DNA of 64,000 nt, taken from assembly GCA_045107045.1 (NCBI GenBank), contig JBGCFR010000001.1, positions 1 to 64,000 of the forward strand, given 5' to 3'. The notes beneath the pieces are model-generated. The model worked only from the letters and a program-made list of their open reading frames with translations. It had not been told where the DNA came from and did not search any database. This stretch comes from Putridiphycobacter sp045107045 (GTDB lineage: Bacteria > Bacteroidota > Bacteroidia > Flavobacteriales_D > Crocinitomicaceae). Made by a program: the position numbers and the translations under genes. Of this stretch, positions 44,241-53,714 are shown piece after piece. Positions within the stretch are counted from its first letter, which is position 1. Every line of letters begins with the position of its first letter.

Positions 44241-46115
44241 GTGAAATATCCCATATTATTTATCTTACGTTTATTGTTACTGTGGCTACTGTTTTTCTCT
44301 GCACAACGTTTACTATTCATTATCCATTATTTAGGCGATTTTACTGGAAGTTTTAGTGAATTAATAGCCATGCCTTTTTATGCATTGCGGATGGACTTAT
44401 CTAGTTTCGCGTATGGTATGGGAATTCCTTTTATCTTTTTGGCTTTTTCAATTCTGTTAAAAGATAGGGCACAAAGCATTTTTATAAAAATCACACATGG
44501 ATTAATTTGGTTTTTCACCTTACTATTTAGCATTTTATTTTCAAGTGAATTAGTATCTTATTATGAGTGGCGGACTAAATTATCATCAAAAATATTTGTT
44601 CATTTTGAAACCCCTTCAGAGGTATTTAGAACTTCTTCAGGCGCATACACGGGTTGGTTTATTTTATATTTAGTTCTGCAACTTATCATTTTTTACTTTT
44701 TATATAAGTGGCTAATATTGAGGCAGAAATCCAATCAAAATGATTTGAAATTAGGCAAAAGAGTAGTCTCATTTTTAACATATATATTAGTAGGGACATT
44801 TCTATTTGGTATGGCACTTAGGGGCGGACTGCAAGCCATACCTATTAGTGCAACAAACACCTACTATTCCAAAAAGCAAATTGTAAATGATTTAGCTGTT
44901 AATTCTATTTGGAATTTCATTCATATGACTTTTCAACATTTTAAAAAGGACATTGAGGGAATGTACAATAGACTTGATCCTGATTACTCAGATGTGATTG
45001 TAGATGAACTGTATTCATATACCCCAGCTGACACTGTCAGAATATTTACAACGAGTCGTCCAAACATTATATTTGTGACGTTAGAAAGCTGGTCGGGTCA
45101 GGTTGTAGGAGCTCTTGGAAATCCAGATGATATCACACCTAATTTTGATGCACTTTGTAAAGAGGGTGTGCTATTTACGAATATGTATGCTACCTCTGGC
45201 ACTTCAGAGACTGGACATACTTCAATTTTTAGCGGGTATCCTACAGTACCAGGAATTTCAATTTCATCAGAATCTGCTAAGTGTCGTCAATTATCATCTA
45301 TTTTTGGCGCTTTAAAAACAGAAGGATATCTGTCATCCTATTATTTTGGTGGTGCCTTAGCATATGGAAATATTGGGGGCTATTTAACAGAAATGGAAGT
45401 TGATAGGCAGACAGATGAATTGGATTTAGATTTAAATCCAAAAGGTGATTTAGGTATACATGATGAGGCAATGTTTCCCTATTTTCTTTCAGAGTTAAGT
45501 AAAGCAAAGCCACCATATATTTATGGATTGTTTACGCAAAGTACGCATGCTCCATATGATATGCCAATGGGAGCCTTGGAAGATCATCCTAAAAATAGAG
45601 AAGGGTTTGTGAATAGTTTGGTGTATGCCGATCGTCAAGTGAAACTATTTACTGATGCCTTACGAACTGATCCTGAATTTGATAATACCATAGTCATTTT
45701 TATCGCTGATCATGGTAAAACTAATTATGTGAATGGTAATGTTTATAGTGACGATTTTTATCATATTCCCCTATTGATTTGGGGAGGTGCGATTAAAAAT
45801 AAGATGAAGGGCTTAAAAATCAAAAAAATAGGATCACAATCGGACGTGGCTAAAACACTATTAAACCAAATGGATTTGCCAACCCAGGCATTTCATTGGT
45901 CAAAAAACTTGTTGGATCCGAATGCTCCTAGTTGGGCTCTATTGACTTCAACCATGTCATTTGGAATTGTAGATAAAACAGGTTATGCAGCTTATCATAC
46001 TATTGATGAAGGAACAGCGTTTACTACTTATACTGACAACGATTCAACTAAAATTGCACTAAAAAGAAGTAGGGCATTAGTAGAATCAATTTACAGAGAA
46101 TTCAGACAGTTTTAG
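44241..46115 (+). CDS. LtaS-like sulfatase-family phosphotransferase
   Basis: A 624-residue membrane enzyme with five hydrophobic segments in the first 200 residues and a large extracytoplasmic sulfatase-type domain. That domain has the metal ligand Glu282 (FVTLESWSGQ), the likely catalytic Thr321 (SGTSETGHTS) and FIADHGK. The family includes lipoteichoic acid synthase and phosphoethanolamine/phosphoglycerol transferases; in gram-negative Bacteroidota the substrate is unknown. The start is a GTG directly after the TapB-like stop; no ATG is available until residue 43. Its stop overlaps the opposite vWA gene by 4 bases. Confidence 0.88.
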   Translation: MKYPILFILRLLLLWLLFFSAQRLLFIIHYLGDFTGSFSELIAMPFYALRMDLSSFAYGMGIPFIFLAFSILLKDRAQSIFIKITHGLIWFFTLLFSILFSSELVSYYEWRTKLSSKIFVHFETPSEVFRTSSGAYTGWFILYLVLQLIIFYFLYKWLILRQKSNQNDLKLGKRVVSFLTYILVGTFLFGMALRGGLQAIPISATNTYYSKKQIVNDLAVNSIWNFIHMTFQHFKKDIEGMYNRLDPDYSDVIVDELYSYTPADTVRIFTTSRPNIIFVTLESWSGQVVGALGNPDDITPNFDALCKEGVLFTNMYATSGTSETGHTSIFSGYPTVPGISISSESAKCRQLSSIFGALKTEGYLSSYYFGGALAYGNIGGYLTEMEVDRQTDELDLDLNPKGDLGIHDEAMFPYFLSELSKAKPPYIYGLFTQSTHAPYDMPMGALEDHPKNREGFVNSLVYADRQVKLFTDALRTDPEFDNTIVIFIADHGKTNYVNGNVYSDDFYHIPLLIWGGAIKNKMKGLKIKKIGSQSDVAKTLLNQMDLPTQAFHWSKNLLDPNAPSWALLTSTMSFGIVDKTGYAAYHTIDEGTAFTTYTDNDSTKIALKRSRALVESIYREFRQF

Positions 46116-47515
46116 TTCTCTTTTAGTGACGTTCGCTTAACCTCTTCAAATAACTTATTCTCGGCATCATCTGTTGTTATAATTCGAATATATTCGCCAC
46201 CACCCTTTTGAGCAACTGAGGTCAAGTGAGAACCAAGGTATTCACCAGTTTTTATGCCTACAACCGAAAATTTAATGCCTTGTGTTTTATTAGCCGTTTC
46301 GATAAGACGTGTATAAGATTTACTGCCTTTATTAAAGGCACCGTCAGTGACCATAAATACTAAATTATTCCCACCTTCTATATATCCTTTTTTCGAGAGT
46401 CGTATCCCTTCTTTAATAGCTTCATCACCATCTGTATATCCACCAGTTTTTAAACTATTGATTTTTTCAATAATTTCTGCTTTATCAGTTCCTTTTTTTA
46501 GTTCAAAAAGAATATTAACTGATCCTGAATACGCAAGAACTGACACTTGATCTTGTGGTCTTAGAATTTGAGTTAACTCTATCATTGACATTTTAAGCAA
46601 TTCGAATTTACCCATTTGATTCATAGAAGAAGAAACATCTACTATAAAGACCAAATTGTTTGGTGCATATTTTGGGGAATTAAAACCTGTATCAGCCGGA
46701 TTTGGTATAATGGGAATGGTATCTTCAACGACTACAATCTCAGGCTCTTCCACTATCGGGTCTGGTTCAATAACAATAACATCTGGTTCAATAATTTCAA
46801 TCGGATCAGGTTCTCTTACTACAATTTCATCTGGAATAGTTTCTAGTTCTGGTTGTTTTAGTTTAATCTCAACATAATTAGTTCTAAAGTTTAGGTATCC
46901 ATCATAATAATTGGAAATATAATCTGTTTTTTGGGCGGTAATATAGTATAAACCAAGGGGTACGGATTCATGAATAATCCCATCACTATTTGTATAGTAT
47001 GTCGCTACCATCTCTCCATTACTAACAAAGAACACTTTACTTCTTCGAATAGGTTCATTTGTAATACTATCTACTACTTTAACCGTGACTTCAAATTGGG
47101 CTAAACCATTTGGAGGTGGTGAAGAATTAAAATCAGGACAAGCCATTAGTGGATTATCATTTCTTTCCTTCACATTTCCGGTTAATGTAATTGTAGTCGG
47201 TGAGTTACTATTGCTAAAAAAAACATCTACTTTATAATTAAAACGGCCTTTGATATTATCGTTAATTTTTAAACGTATAGTGACACTACTATCAGATTCA
47301 ATTTTTTTTGTAGAATAGAGGTAATACACTTCTTTTGGCTTATTAATCGTGAGCAAAAAAACTTTAGACCGATCTGAGTTCTTAAAAGTAAAATCTGCGT
47401 GAGTTGGCATATTGGCATATAAATTTCCAAAATCATGACTCGTTTTTTCAATTTCCATTTGGGTAAAACCCAATTGTAAGTTGATTAATAATAAGAAAAC
47501 ACTAAGTAGTCGCAT
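46112..47515 (-). CDS. Exported von Willebrand factor A domain protein
   Basis: A 467-residue protein with a signal peptide (MRLLSVFLLLINLQLGFTQ). An N-terminal immunoglobulin-like domain (SHDFGNLYANMPTHADFTF) is followed by a transthyretin-like domain (about 143-220), then an acidic Pro/Glu/Asp linker with EPDPI repeats (234-275). The C-terminal vWA domain carries MIDAS residues DVSSS at 293-297 and a later TDGAF. It probably binds a protein partner with Mg2+ in the periplasm or at the surface. The ATG at 47524 (MFIMRLL) is an alternative start. No sorting tail is seen. Confidence 0.85.
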   Translation of the reverse strand: MRLLSVFLLLINLQLGFTQMEIEKTSHDFGNLYANMPTHADFTFKNSDRSKVFLLTINKPKEVYYLYSTKKIESDSSVTIRLKINDNIKGRFNYKVDVFFSNSNSPTTITLTGNVKERNDNPLMACPDFNSSPPPNGLAQFEVTVKVVDSITNEPIRRSKVFFVSNGEMVATYYTNSDGIIHESVPLGLYYITAQKTDYISNYYDGYLNFRTNYVEIKLKQPELETIPDEIVVREPDPIEIIEPDVIVIEPDPIVEEPEIVVVEDTIPIIPNPADTGFNSPKYAPNNLVFIVDVSSSMNQMGKFELLKMSMIELTQILRPQDQVSVLAYSGSVNILFELKKGTDKAEIIEKINSLKTGGYTDGDEAIKEGIRLSKKGYIEGGNNLVFMVTDGAFNKGSKSYTRLIETANKTQGIKFSVVGIKTGEYLGSHLTSVAQKGGGEYIRIITTDDAENKLFEEVKRTSLKEN

Positions 47516-47542
47516 AATAAACATTATCTTTCTTAAGAATAA

Positions 47543-47550
47543 CAAAAGTA
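47543..47550 (-). promoter_or_regulatory. Putative -7 box of the vWA gene
   Basis: TACTTTTG on the minus strand fits TAnnTTTG, 27 bases upstream of the chosen vWA start at 47515. Confidence 0.4.
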
Positions 47551-47654
47551 GTTCCAAAAATTACATAGAGGTTCATTTCTGACTATTTATTGAAATTTGA
47601 TGTGCTATGAAAAGCAAATAATGATTAATTTTATCCCTCATGTAATTCTAAACT

Positions 47655-49196
47655 ATGACCTCAAAACTCGACCTATTACAATCCAAAATAGATACTGCTA
47701 AACAAGGTGGCGGTGAAAAGCGAATTGAATCACAGCATGGAAAGGGTAAATTAACAGCTCGGGAGCGAATTGAATTGTTGGTTGATGAGGGCAGTTTTGA
47801 AGAAATTGGGATGTTAACTGAGCACCGTTCAACTAATTTCGGTTTAGATAAAACTAAGTTTTTAGGTGACGGGGTTGTAACTGGATACGGACATGTTAAT
47901 GACAGACCAATTTACGTTTTTGCACAAGATTTCACCGTTTTTGGTGGTTCATTAGCTGAGGTACACGCCAAAAAGATTTGTAGAATAATGGATTTAGCTT
48001 TGCAGAATGGTGTGCCTTTTTTAGGTTTAAATGATTCTGGTGGTGCTCGAATTCAAGAAGGAGTTGTTTCACTAGGTGGATATGCTGATATTTTTTATAG
48101 AAATACTATGGCGTCAGGAGTTATCCCCCAGTTATCTGCCATTATGGGACCTTGTGCAGGTGGTGCAGTATACTCTCCAGCATTAACGGATTTTATTTAT
48201 ATGGTTCAAGATACCTCTTTTATGTTTGTGACAGGACCAAATGTTGTCAAAACAGTAACTCACGAGGAGGTCACTTCTGAAGAACTAGGTGGAGCATCCA
48301 CTCATTCGGAAAAATCAGGTGTGGCGCATTTTTCGGTTGAAAATGATGTAAAATGTATCAAAGACCTTCAAAAATTACTTTCATATATACCGCAGAATTG
48401 TGAGGAGCAACCGCCAGCTATAGCTTATAATGCAGCTGATGAGTCTCGACCAAAACTAAATGACATTGTACCTGAGAATCCAAACCAACCTTATGATATG
48501 CGTGAGGTGATATTTGAATTGGTTGACCCTGATTCATTTTATGAGGTTCAAGAGAATTATGCTAAGAATATTGTTGTTGGTTTTGCCCGTATGGCAGGTC
48601 GTTCTATTGGTGTAATTGCTAATCAACCTGCTTATTTGGCAGGTGTACTTGATATAGAATCATCTAACAAAGCTGCTCGTTTTATTCGCTTTTGTGATTC
48701 TTTTAATATTCCATTATTGGTGTGTGAAGATGTACCAGGTTTTTTACCAGGAACTGAGCAAGAATGGAATGGCATTATTTCAAATGGAGCTAAACTATTA
48801 TATGCATTTTGCGAGGCTACAGTGCCATCAGTAACAGTAATTACCAGAAAGGCTTATGGTGGTGCATATGATGTTATGAATTCAAAACACATTGGTGCGG
48901 ATATGAACTATGCTTGGCCAAGTGCCGAGATTGCTGTAATGGGAGCAAAAGGAGCAGCTGAAATTATTTTTAGAAAAGATATTCAATCAGCGGATAATCC
49001 GGCAGAAAAACTTATTGAAAAAGAAGCAGAATACGCTGAACTATTTGCCAACCCATACAATGCTGCAAGACATGGTTATATTGATGAGGTAATTATTCCG
49101 GCAGATACACGTAAAAAACTCATTCGTTCTTTTGAAATGTTAAAGAATAAAGTACAGCATTTGCCAAAGAAAAAGCATGGGAATATACCACTTTAA
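47655..49196 (+). CDS. Biotin-dependent acyl-CoA carboxylase, carboxyltransferase (beta) subunit
   Basis: A 513-residue carboxyltransferase of the propionyl-CoA carboxylase beta / methylmalonyl-CoA decarboxylase alpha family. It has the two crotonase-like halves with LNDSGGARIQEGV, MGPCAGGAVYSPALTDF, the acyl-CoA site DVPGFLPGTEQEW and TVITRKAYGGAYDVM. It moves CO2 between biotin and an acyl-CoA, most often propionyl-CoA. No biotin carboxylase or carrier gene is nearby, so its partner lies elsewhere. A 139-base gap follows in which I see no feature. Confidence 0.92.
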   Translation: MTSKLDLLQSKIDTAKQGGGEKRIESQHGKGKLTARERIELLVDEGSFEEIGMLTEHRSTNFGLDKTKFLGDGVVTGYGHVNDRPIYVFAQDFTVFGGSLAEVHAKKICRIMDLALQNGVPFLGLNDSGGARIQEGVVSLGGYADIFYRNTMASGVIPQLSAIMGPCAGGAVYSPALTDFIYMVQDTSFMFVTGPNVVKTVTHEEVTSEELGGASTHSEKSGVAHFSVENDVKCIKDLQKLLSYIPQNCEEQPPAIAYNAADESRPKLNDIVPENPNQPYDMREVIFELVDPDSFYEVQENYAKNIVVGFARMAGRSIGVIANQPAYLAGVLDIESSNKAARFIRFCDSFNIPLLVCEDVPGFLPGTEQEWNGIISNGAKLLYAFCEATVPSVTVITRKAYGGAYDVMNSKHIGADMNYAWPSAEIAVMGAKGAAEIIFRKDIQSADNPAEKLIEKEAEYAELFANPYNAARHGYIDEVIIPADTRKKLIRSFEMLKNKVQHLPKKKHGNIPL

Positions 49197-49335
49197 AAGA
49201 TTCAAGAACGCATACTTCGACTTCATTCAGCACGGTTTGGAACGAAAACCTAGATTAAATCAGCAAATAATAATTCAACTGTTCAGCAATTGAATTGTAC
49301 TTGTCTATTTTCTAATTTTTTCTGAAATTTAGAAG

Positions 49336-49974
49336 ATGAAATGGGTTAGACGTATATTGATTATAGGATTAATTGGATCAATCCTAATAATTCTGACAAC
49401 AGTAATCATAAATAAGTATGTCTCAAATACAACAAAAGAACAGCTCTATACAAGTATTGATAAATTGCCTTATAATAGAGTTGGTTTGCTATTGGGCTCC
49501 GGAAAATTTTTAAAAAGCGGTTATATAAACCTTTATTATCAATACCGAATTGATGCCACACTGGCTTTGTTTAAAGCTGGTAAAATAGATTATGTATTAG
49601 TAAGTGGTGAGAATTCAACGCCAACATATGATGAACCAACGACAATTAAAAATGATTTGATCGCAGGTGGAATTCCAGCAGACAGAATTGTTTTAGATTA
49701 TGCAGGATTTAGAACTTTAGATTCAGTGGTGAGGAGTAAATTGGTTTTTGGACAGTCATCAATTACTATTATTTCACAAGAGTTTCATAATCAGCGTGCA
49801 TTATTCCTTGCAAATAGCAATAATATTAAGGCTGTTGCATTTAATGCTAAAGATGTAAGTAAACATTATGGAGCAAGAACCCAGTTGAGAGAAAAGTTAG
49901 CAAGGGTTAAAATGGTGCTGGATTTAATGTTCGGAAAAGAGCCCAAGTTTTTGGGAAAATCAATAAGAATTTAA
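49336..49974 (+). CDS. SanA/YdcF (ElyC, DUF218) family membrane-anchored protein
   Basis: A 212-residue protein with one N-terminal membrane helix (ILIIGLIGSILIILTTVII) and a DUF218 domain. Visible motifs are VGLLLGSGKF, YVLVSGENSTPTYDEP, ADRIVLDYAGFRTLDSV and TIISQEFHNQRALF. Relatives SanA and ElyC affect envelope permeability and peptidoglycan synthesis at high temperature; the biochemical activity is not settled. It appears monocistronic, 98 bases before cysD. Confidence 0.87.
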   Translation: MKWVRRILIIGLIGSILIILTTVIINKYVSNTTKEQLYTSIDKLPYNRVGLLLGSGKFLKSGYINLYYQYRIDATLALFKAGKIDYVLVSGENSTPTYDEPTTIKNDLIAGGIPADRIVLDYAGFRTLDSVVRSKLVFGQSSITIISQEFHNQRALFLANSNNIKAVAFNAKDVSKHYGARTQLREKLARVKMVLDLMFGKEPKFLGKSIRI

Positions 49975-50044
49975 TAGTACATTTAGAATAGGCGATTGCA
50001 AAAATTTTAATCTATTTACTTATCTATTATTATGAAGCATTTTA

Positions 50045-50052
50045 TAGCTTTG
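50045..50052 (+). promoter_or_regulatory. Putative -7 box of the cysDN operon
   Basis: TAGCTTTG fits TAnnTTTG and lies 20 bases upstream of the ATG at 50073. It overlaps an upstream in-frame GTG at 50052, which supports choosing 50073 as the cysD start. Confidence 0.42.
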
Positions 50053-50072
50053 TGTTACAAAGAAAAACGACT

Positions 50073-50957
50073 ATGTTTGTTCAGGAGCTTGAAAATGAAG
50101 CTATTTATATTTTTAGAGAAGTTGCAGCTCAATTTAAACATCCGGTTTTATTATTTTCTGGTGGAAAGGATTCATTGACATTGATTCACTTAGCGCATAA
50201 AGCCTTTTGGCCAAAACCTATTCCGTTTAAAATTCTCCACATTGATACTGGTCATAACTTTGAAGAAACCATCACTTTTAGAGATAAAACAGTGAAATCA
50301 TATGGACTGGACTTAGTGGTAGGTTCTGTTCAAGAAAGTATTGATTTAGGTGAAGTCATTGAAGAAACAGGAGATAATGCCAGCCGGAATAGTTTGCAAA
50401 CATCTACACTCATGAAGTATATTGTGACATTAAATGCAGATGCGTGTATAGGAGGAGCAAGGCGTGATGAGGAAAAAGCTAGGGCAAAAGAACGTATCTT
50501 TTCAATAAGAAACGCCTTTGGAGAGTGGGATGTGAAGATGCAACGACCAGAATTGTGGAACTTGTACAATGGCAAGATCAACCATGGTGAAAATGTTAGG
50601 GTTTTTCCATTAAGTAATTGGACGGAGCTTGATGTTTGGGAATATATTTTGAGAGAGAAACTTGAAATTCCATCTATTTACTTTGCCCACAACCGAAAAG
50701 TTTTCGAACGAAATAATCAATTGTTGCCCTATTCTGAATTTTTGAAATTAAAAAACGAACAAGTTTTTGATGAAATGGTAAGGTTTAGAACCGTGGGTGA
50801 CATGACATGTACATCTGCAATTAAATCGGAAGCGTCTACAATTGAATCTATTATTAAAGAGGTGTCGACTTCACAATTTTCTGAAAGAGGTTCAAGGCTA
50901 GATGATAAAAGATCGAATTCAGCCATGGAGGATCGGAAAAAAACTGGATATTTTTAA
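50073..50957 (+). CDS. cysD: Sulfate adenylyltransferase subunit 2
   Basis: A 294-residue ATP-pyrophosphatase of the PAPS-reductase/CysD fold, with the PP-loop SGGKDSLT at 29-36, ARRDEEKARAKERIFS, and RPELWNLYNGK near 170. The C-terminal TVGDMTCTSAI is followed by DRKKTGYF, the CysN-contact tail. With CysN it forms adenosine 5'-phosphosulfate from sulfate and ATP, releasing pyrophosphate. A GTG at 50052 would add 7 residues but overlaps a promoter box. It is 2 bases ahead of cysN. Confidence 0.93.
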   Translation: MFVQELENEAIYIFREVAAQFKHPVLLFSGGKDSLTLIHLAHKAFWPKPIPFKILHIDTGHNFEETITFRDKTVKSYGLDLVVGSVQESIDLGEVIEETGDNASRNSLQTSTLMKYIVTLNADACIGGARRDEEKARAKERIFSIRNAFGEWDVKMQRPELWNLYNGKINHGENVRVFPLSNWTELDVWEYILREKLEIPSIYFAHNRKVFERNNQLLPYSEFLKLKNEQVFDEMVRFRTVGDMTCTSAIKSEASTIESIIKEVSTSQFSERGSRLDDKRSNSAMEDRKKTGYF

Positions 50958-50959
50958 GT

Positions 50960-52177
50960 ATGAAAATAATTAAGTTTTTAACTGCAGGAAATGTAGACGA
51001 CGGCAAAAGTACTTTAATAGGAAGATTATTGCATGATACTGGTTCTCTCAAGAGAGATCAAATAGAATTTGTACGAAATTTGAGTAAAAACAACGGGGAA
51101 TTAAACTATGCTCTTTTTACTGATGGTTTGAGTTCCGAAAGGGAACAGGGCATTACCATAGATGTAAGTTATCAGTACTTTTCATACGGCAAGAGCAGAT
51201 TTATTATTGCCGATTGCCCTGGTCATGTTCAGTACACTAGAAATATGATAACTGGTGCGTCGCAGTCAGATGTTTTTGTTCTATTGGTCAACGCAAATAA
51301 AAGTATACAACACCAAACTATACAACATTTTAGAATTGCTGAACTATTGAGAATGAGTAAGGTTATTGTTTGTGTTAATAAAATGGACTTGGTAGATTAT
51401 AGTGAAGAAATCTTTAACCAAATCAAAAGTGAAATCAATAAATTGAATCAGGAAGACCTTTTGAATATTGAATTTATTCCTATTTGCGCTACGAATGGGG
51501 ATAATATTACAAGTAATTCAAATAACATGACTTGGTACAAGGGGAACAGTTTAATAAACGCCTTGGAATTAGTTAGTATTAACAATGAAAGTGCTAGTTC
51601 ATTTAGGTTTCCTATCCAGCTTGTTGAAGCTGTTAATTCTAGATTATCCGTTGACCGTTTTGTATATGGAAGCGTGGCTGGAGGGTCTCTGGAAGTTGGC
51701 GAGAGAGTCTCTGTTATGCCAAGCGGACTTGAAACACGAGTTAAAGCAATTTTTAAGTACGATAAACATGAAAGTATTGTATTAAACAAGGATTATTGTA
51801 CGCTTTTGTTGGAAGATAACGTTGATGTGTCACGTGGCAATGTTTTGGTTAAAACAGCTGAGTCAAAAGTTCCTCAATTGGAGTTTTTAGCTAAATTATG
51901 CTGGCTAGATTCTAAGCCATTAAACATTAATTCGAAATATCTGGTTAAAGTAGCTACTGCGGAAGTTACTTGTCAATTTTTTGAATCTGAGCATTCGGAT
52001 AAAAATAGGATGAATCAGAATGGCGTTAAAATGAATGACCTATTTACCTCTAAGATAGTTTTGGCAAATTCGGTTTTGGTTGATACTTATGCACAAAACA
52101 AAGCACTTGGATCATTTATTGTCATTGATTCAGTGACTAATAACACTGTCGCCGCTGGCATCATCACAAAAGACTGA
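50960..52177 (+). CDS. cysN: Sulfate adenylyltransferase subunit 1 (GTPase)
   Basis: A 405-residue EF-Tu-like GTPase with G1 GNVDDGKS (10-17), switch region SSEREQGITIDVSY, G3 DCPGHVQYTRNM and G4 NKMD. It drives APS synthesis by CysD through GTP hydrolysis. It lacks the fused APS kinase domain seen in NodQ-type proteins; APS kinase is the separate cysC at 56162-56689. It is shorter than the E. coli protein, mainly at the C-terminal barrel. Its TGA stop is 5 bases from the stop of the opposite VCBS gene. Confidence 0.93.
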   Translation: MKIIKFLTAGNVDDGKSTLIGRLLHDTGSLKRDQIEFVRNLSKNNGELNYALFTDGLSSEREQGITIDVSYQYFSYGKSRFIIADCPGHVQYTRNMITGASQSDVFVLLVNANKSIQHQTIQHFRIAELLRMSKVIVCVNKMDLVDYSEEIFNQIKSEINKLNQEDLLNIEFIPICATNGDNITSNSNNMTWYKGNSLINALELVSINNESASSFRFPIQLVEAVNSRLSVDRFVYGSVAGGSLEVGERVSVMPSGLETRVKAIFKYDKHESIVLNKDYCTLLLEDNVDVSRGNVLVKTAESKVPQLEFLAKLCWLDSKPLNINSKYLVKVATAEVTCQFFESEHSDKNRMNQNGVKMNDLFTSKIVLANSVLVDTYAQNKALGSFIVIDSVTNNTVAAGIITKD

Positions 52178-52182
52178 ATATG

Positions 52183-53556
52183 CTATTCTTTAACAAATTT
52201 AGATCTTGAAAATTGACCATCTGCTGAAATGATTTCAACAATATATAATCCTGATTCTAGATGATTCACATCAATTAGTGTTTTGAGATTGTCAGTAATT
52301 GATGATGTTACTTTACCTTCAAGCGTTAATACTTTGATTTGCTTAATAGCTGTGATGTCAGAAGGTGTATGTATTTGAATAAATTGGGTTGCCGGATTGG
52401 GGAATAAATTAATTTGAAAATCGTTGTTTATTTCTTCGAGACCAATATTAAATTGGGTATTTTCATAAAAATAGGTATCGCCATAATACTCTAAAATAAA
52501 CAAATCCTGATCGCCATCACTATCTATGTCAGCAAATGTTGGGGCACCAGTATAGGTGTCTGCACCAAATACTGGAATGTTAAAGGGATTACCAAATCCA
52601 TTTCCACTTGCGAATTGAGGGGCCGAAGCCGTTCCAATATTTTCATGGTAATACACTCCATTACCATAAAATTCGCTTCTAATCATATCTAAGTCACCAT
52701 CTAAGTCTAAGTCACTGAAATCTGAAAAAGAAATATAACTGCTAAGGCTAATTTCGAAGCCAAAAGGATTTAGAACTGGAGCAGCAAAATTAGGAGCCGA
52801 AGGTGTTCCGATATTTTCAAAATAAATGATGCCATCATCACCGTAATAGTCATATTTGGAACTTATGATGTCTATATCCCCATCATTATCAATGTCTACA
52901 GCGTCGCTTATGATGTGGTAATCTTCCATTAAACCAAAAGGGTTGACTTGTTCTGGACCAAAATTAGGAGCAGAAGCTGTTCCGATATTTTCAAAAAAAC
53001 TGACGGTGCCAGGTTCACCAATTAAATAATTATAACTTGTTATCAAGATGTCAAAATCTCCATCATTGTCTAAATCAGTCAGCAGTGTGCTATATAGTGC
53101 GTATGAAGAAATTGCGCTGTTAATACCAAAAGGATTAGAAATGGTGTCAGCAAAATTTGGTGAAATATTCGTTCCAATATTTTCTTGAAAAAAAATAGTG
53201 CCATAGTAACCATTTGTAAATAAATCTAAGTCCCCATCATTGTCAATATCTGCGAAATCTACTTTTCGCAAATAGGTTTCAATTGGTTTAATGTTAAACG
53301 CATTTGTATCTGGACCAATAAAATTTTGAGAAATACCCTGACTTGAAATTAAAATTGAGGCGGCGCCTAAAGTACGAGCTAATTTTCTACGACTAAAATA
53401 GACTTTTAATTTATTGAAATAATAATGCAGCTTTAATCTTAGATTATTTTTCTCAAAAGGTGTTATTCGCTCCCATTTTCCAGAAGAAATCAAGAAATTG
53501 ATTTTTTTTGTTACCTGATTGAATCTTGATATGTCGGATTTATTAGCTTTTTTCAT
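52183..53556 (-). CDS. VCBS/FG-GAP repeat surface protein with T9SS tail, copy A
   Basis: A 457-residue protein in four parts. First is a basic, helical N-terminal region of about 55 residues that I do not recognise (KNNLRLKLHYYFNKLK). Then comes a Tat-like leader (SRRKLARTLGAASILI, Arg56-Arg57). Five VCBS/FG-GAP repeats follow with calcium loops DIDNDGDLD (103), DLDNDGDFD (161), DIDNDGDID (221), DLDLDGDLD (283) and DIDSDGDQD (343). The type A T9SS sorting tail runs from about 372 to the end. It is probably a surface protein binding ligand or matrix. It closely resembles copy B just upstream. Confidence 0.86.
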   Translation of the reverse strand: MKKANKSDISRFNQVTKKINFLISSGKWERITPFEKNNLRLKLHYYFNKLKVYFSRRKLARTLGAASILISSQGISQNFIGPDTNAFNIKPIETYLRKVDFADIDNDGDLDLFTNGYYGTIFFQENIGTNISPNFADTISNPFGINSAISSYALYSTLLTDLDNDGDFDILITSYNYLIGEPGTVSFFENIGTASAPNFGPEQVNPFGLMEDYHIISDAVDIDNDGDIDIISSKYDYYGDDGIIYFENIGTPSAPNFAAPVLNPFGFEISLSSYISFSDFSDLDLDGDLDMIRSEFYGNGVYYHENIGTASAPQFASGNGFGNPFNIPVFGADTYTGAPTFADIDSDGDQDLFILEYYGDTYFYENTQFNIGLEEINNDFQINLFPNPATQFIQIHTPSDITAIKQIKVLTLEGKVTSSITDNLKTLIDVNHLESGLYIVEIISADGQFSRSKFVKE

Positions 53557-53610
53557 TCGTTTCTAAATTGACCCTAACAGATTGGCTAGGAATACTGTGT
53601 CTATATTTAG

Positions 53611-53618
53611 CAAATGTA
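53611..53618 (-). promoter_or_regulatory. Putative -7 box of VCBS copy A
   Basis: TACATTTG on the minus strand fits TAnnTTTG, 54 bases upstream of the copy A ATG in the 158-base gap after copy B. Copy A may therefore have its own promoter as well as read-through from copy B. Confidence 0.4.
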
Positions 53619-53714
53619 AGAGATTTTTTTCACTTATAGAAATTGGTGTATTTGCAGCCAATAACTCCTTTTGGAATCATAATATAGAAACAAAATTAAT
53701 CAGCAAGGAACTTT

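Noticed and set aside
46616..46877. Ser/Thr/Ile-rich or Asn/Tyr-rich open frames on the + strand inside the vWA gene
   Set aside because: They are antisense images of the EPDP linker in the real gene.
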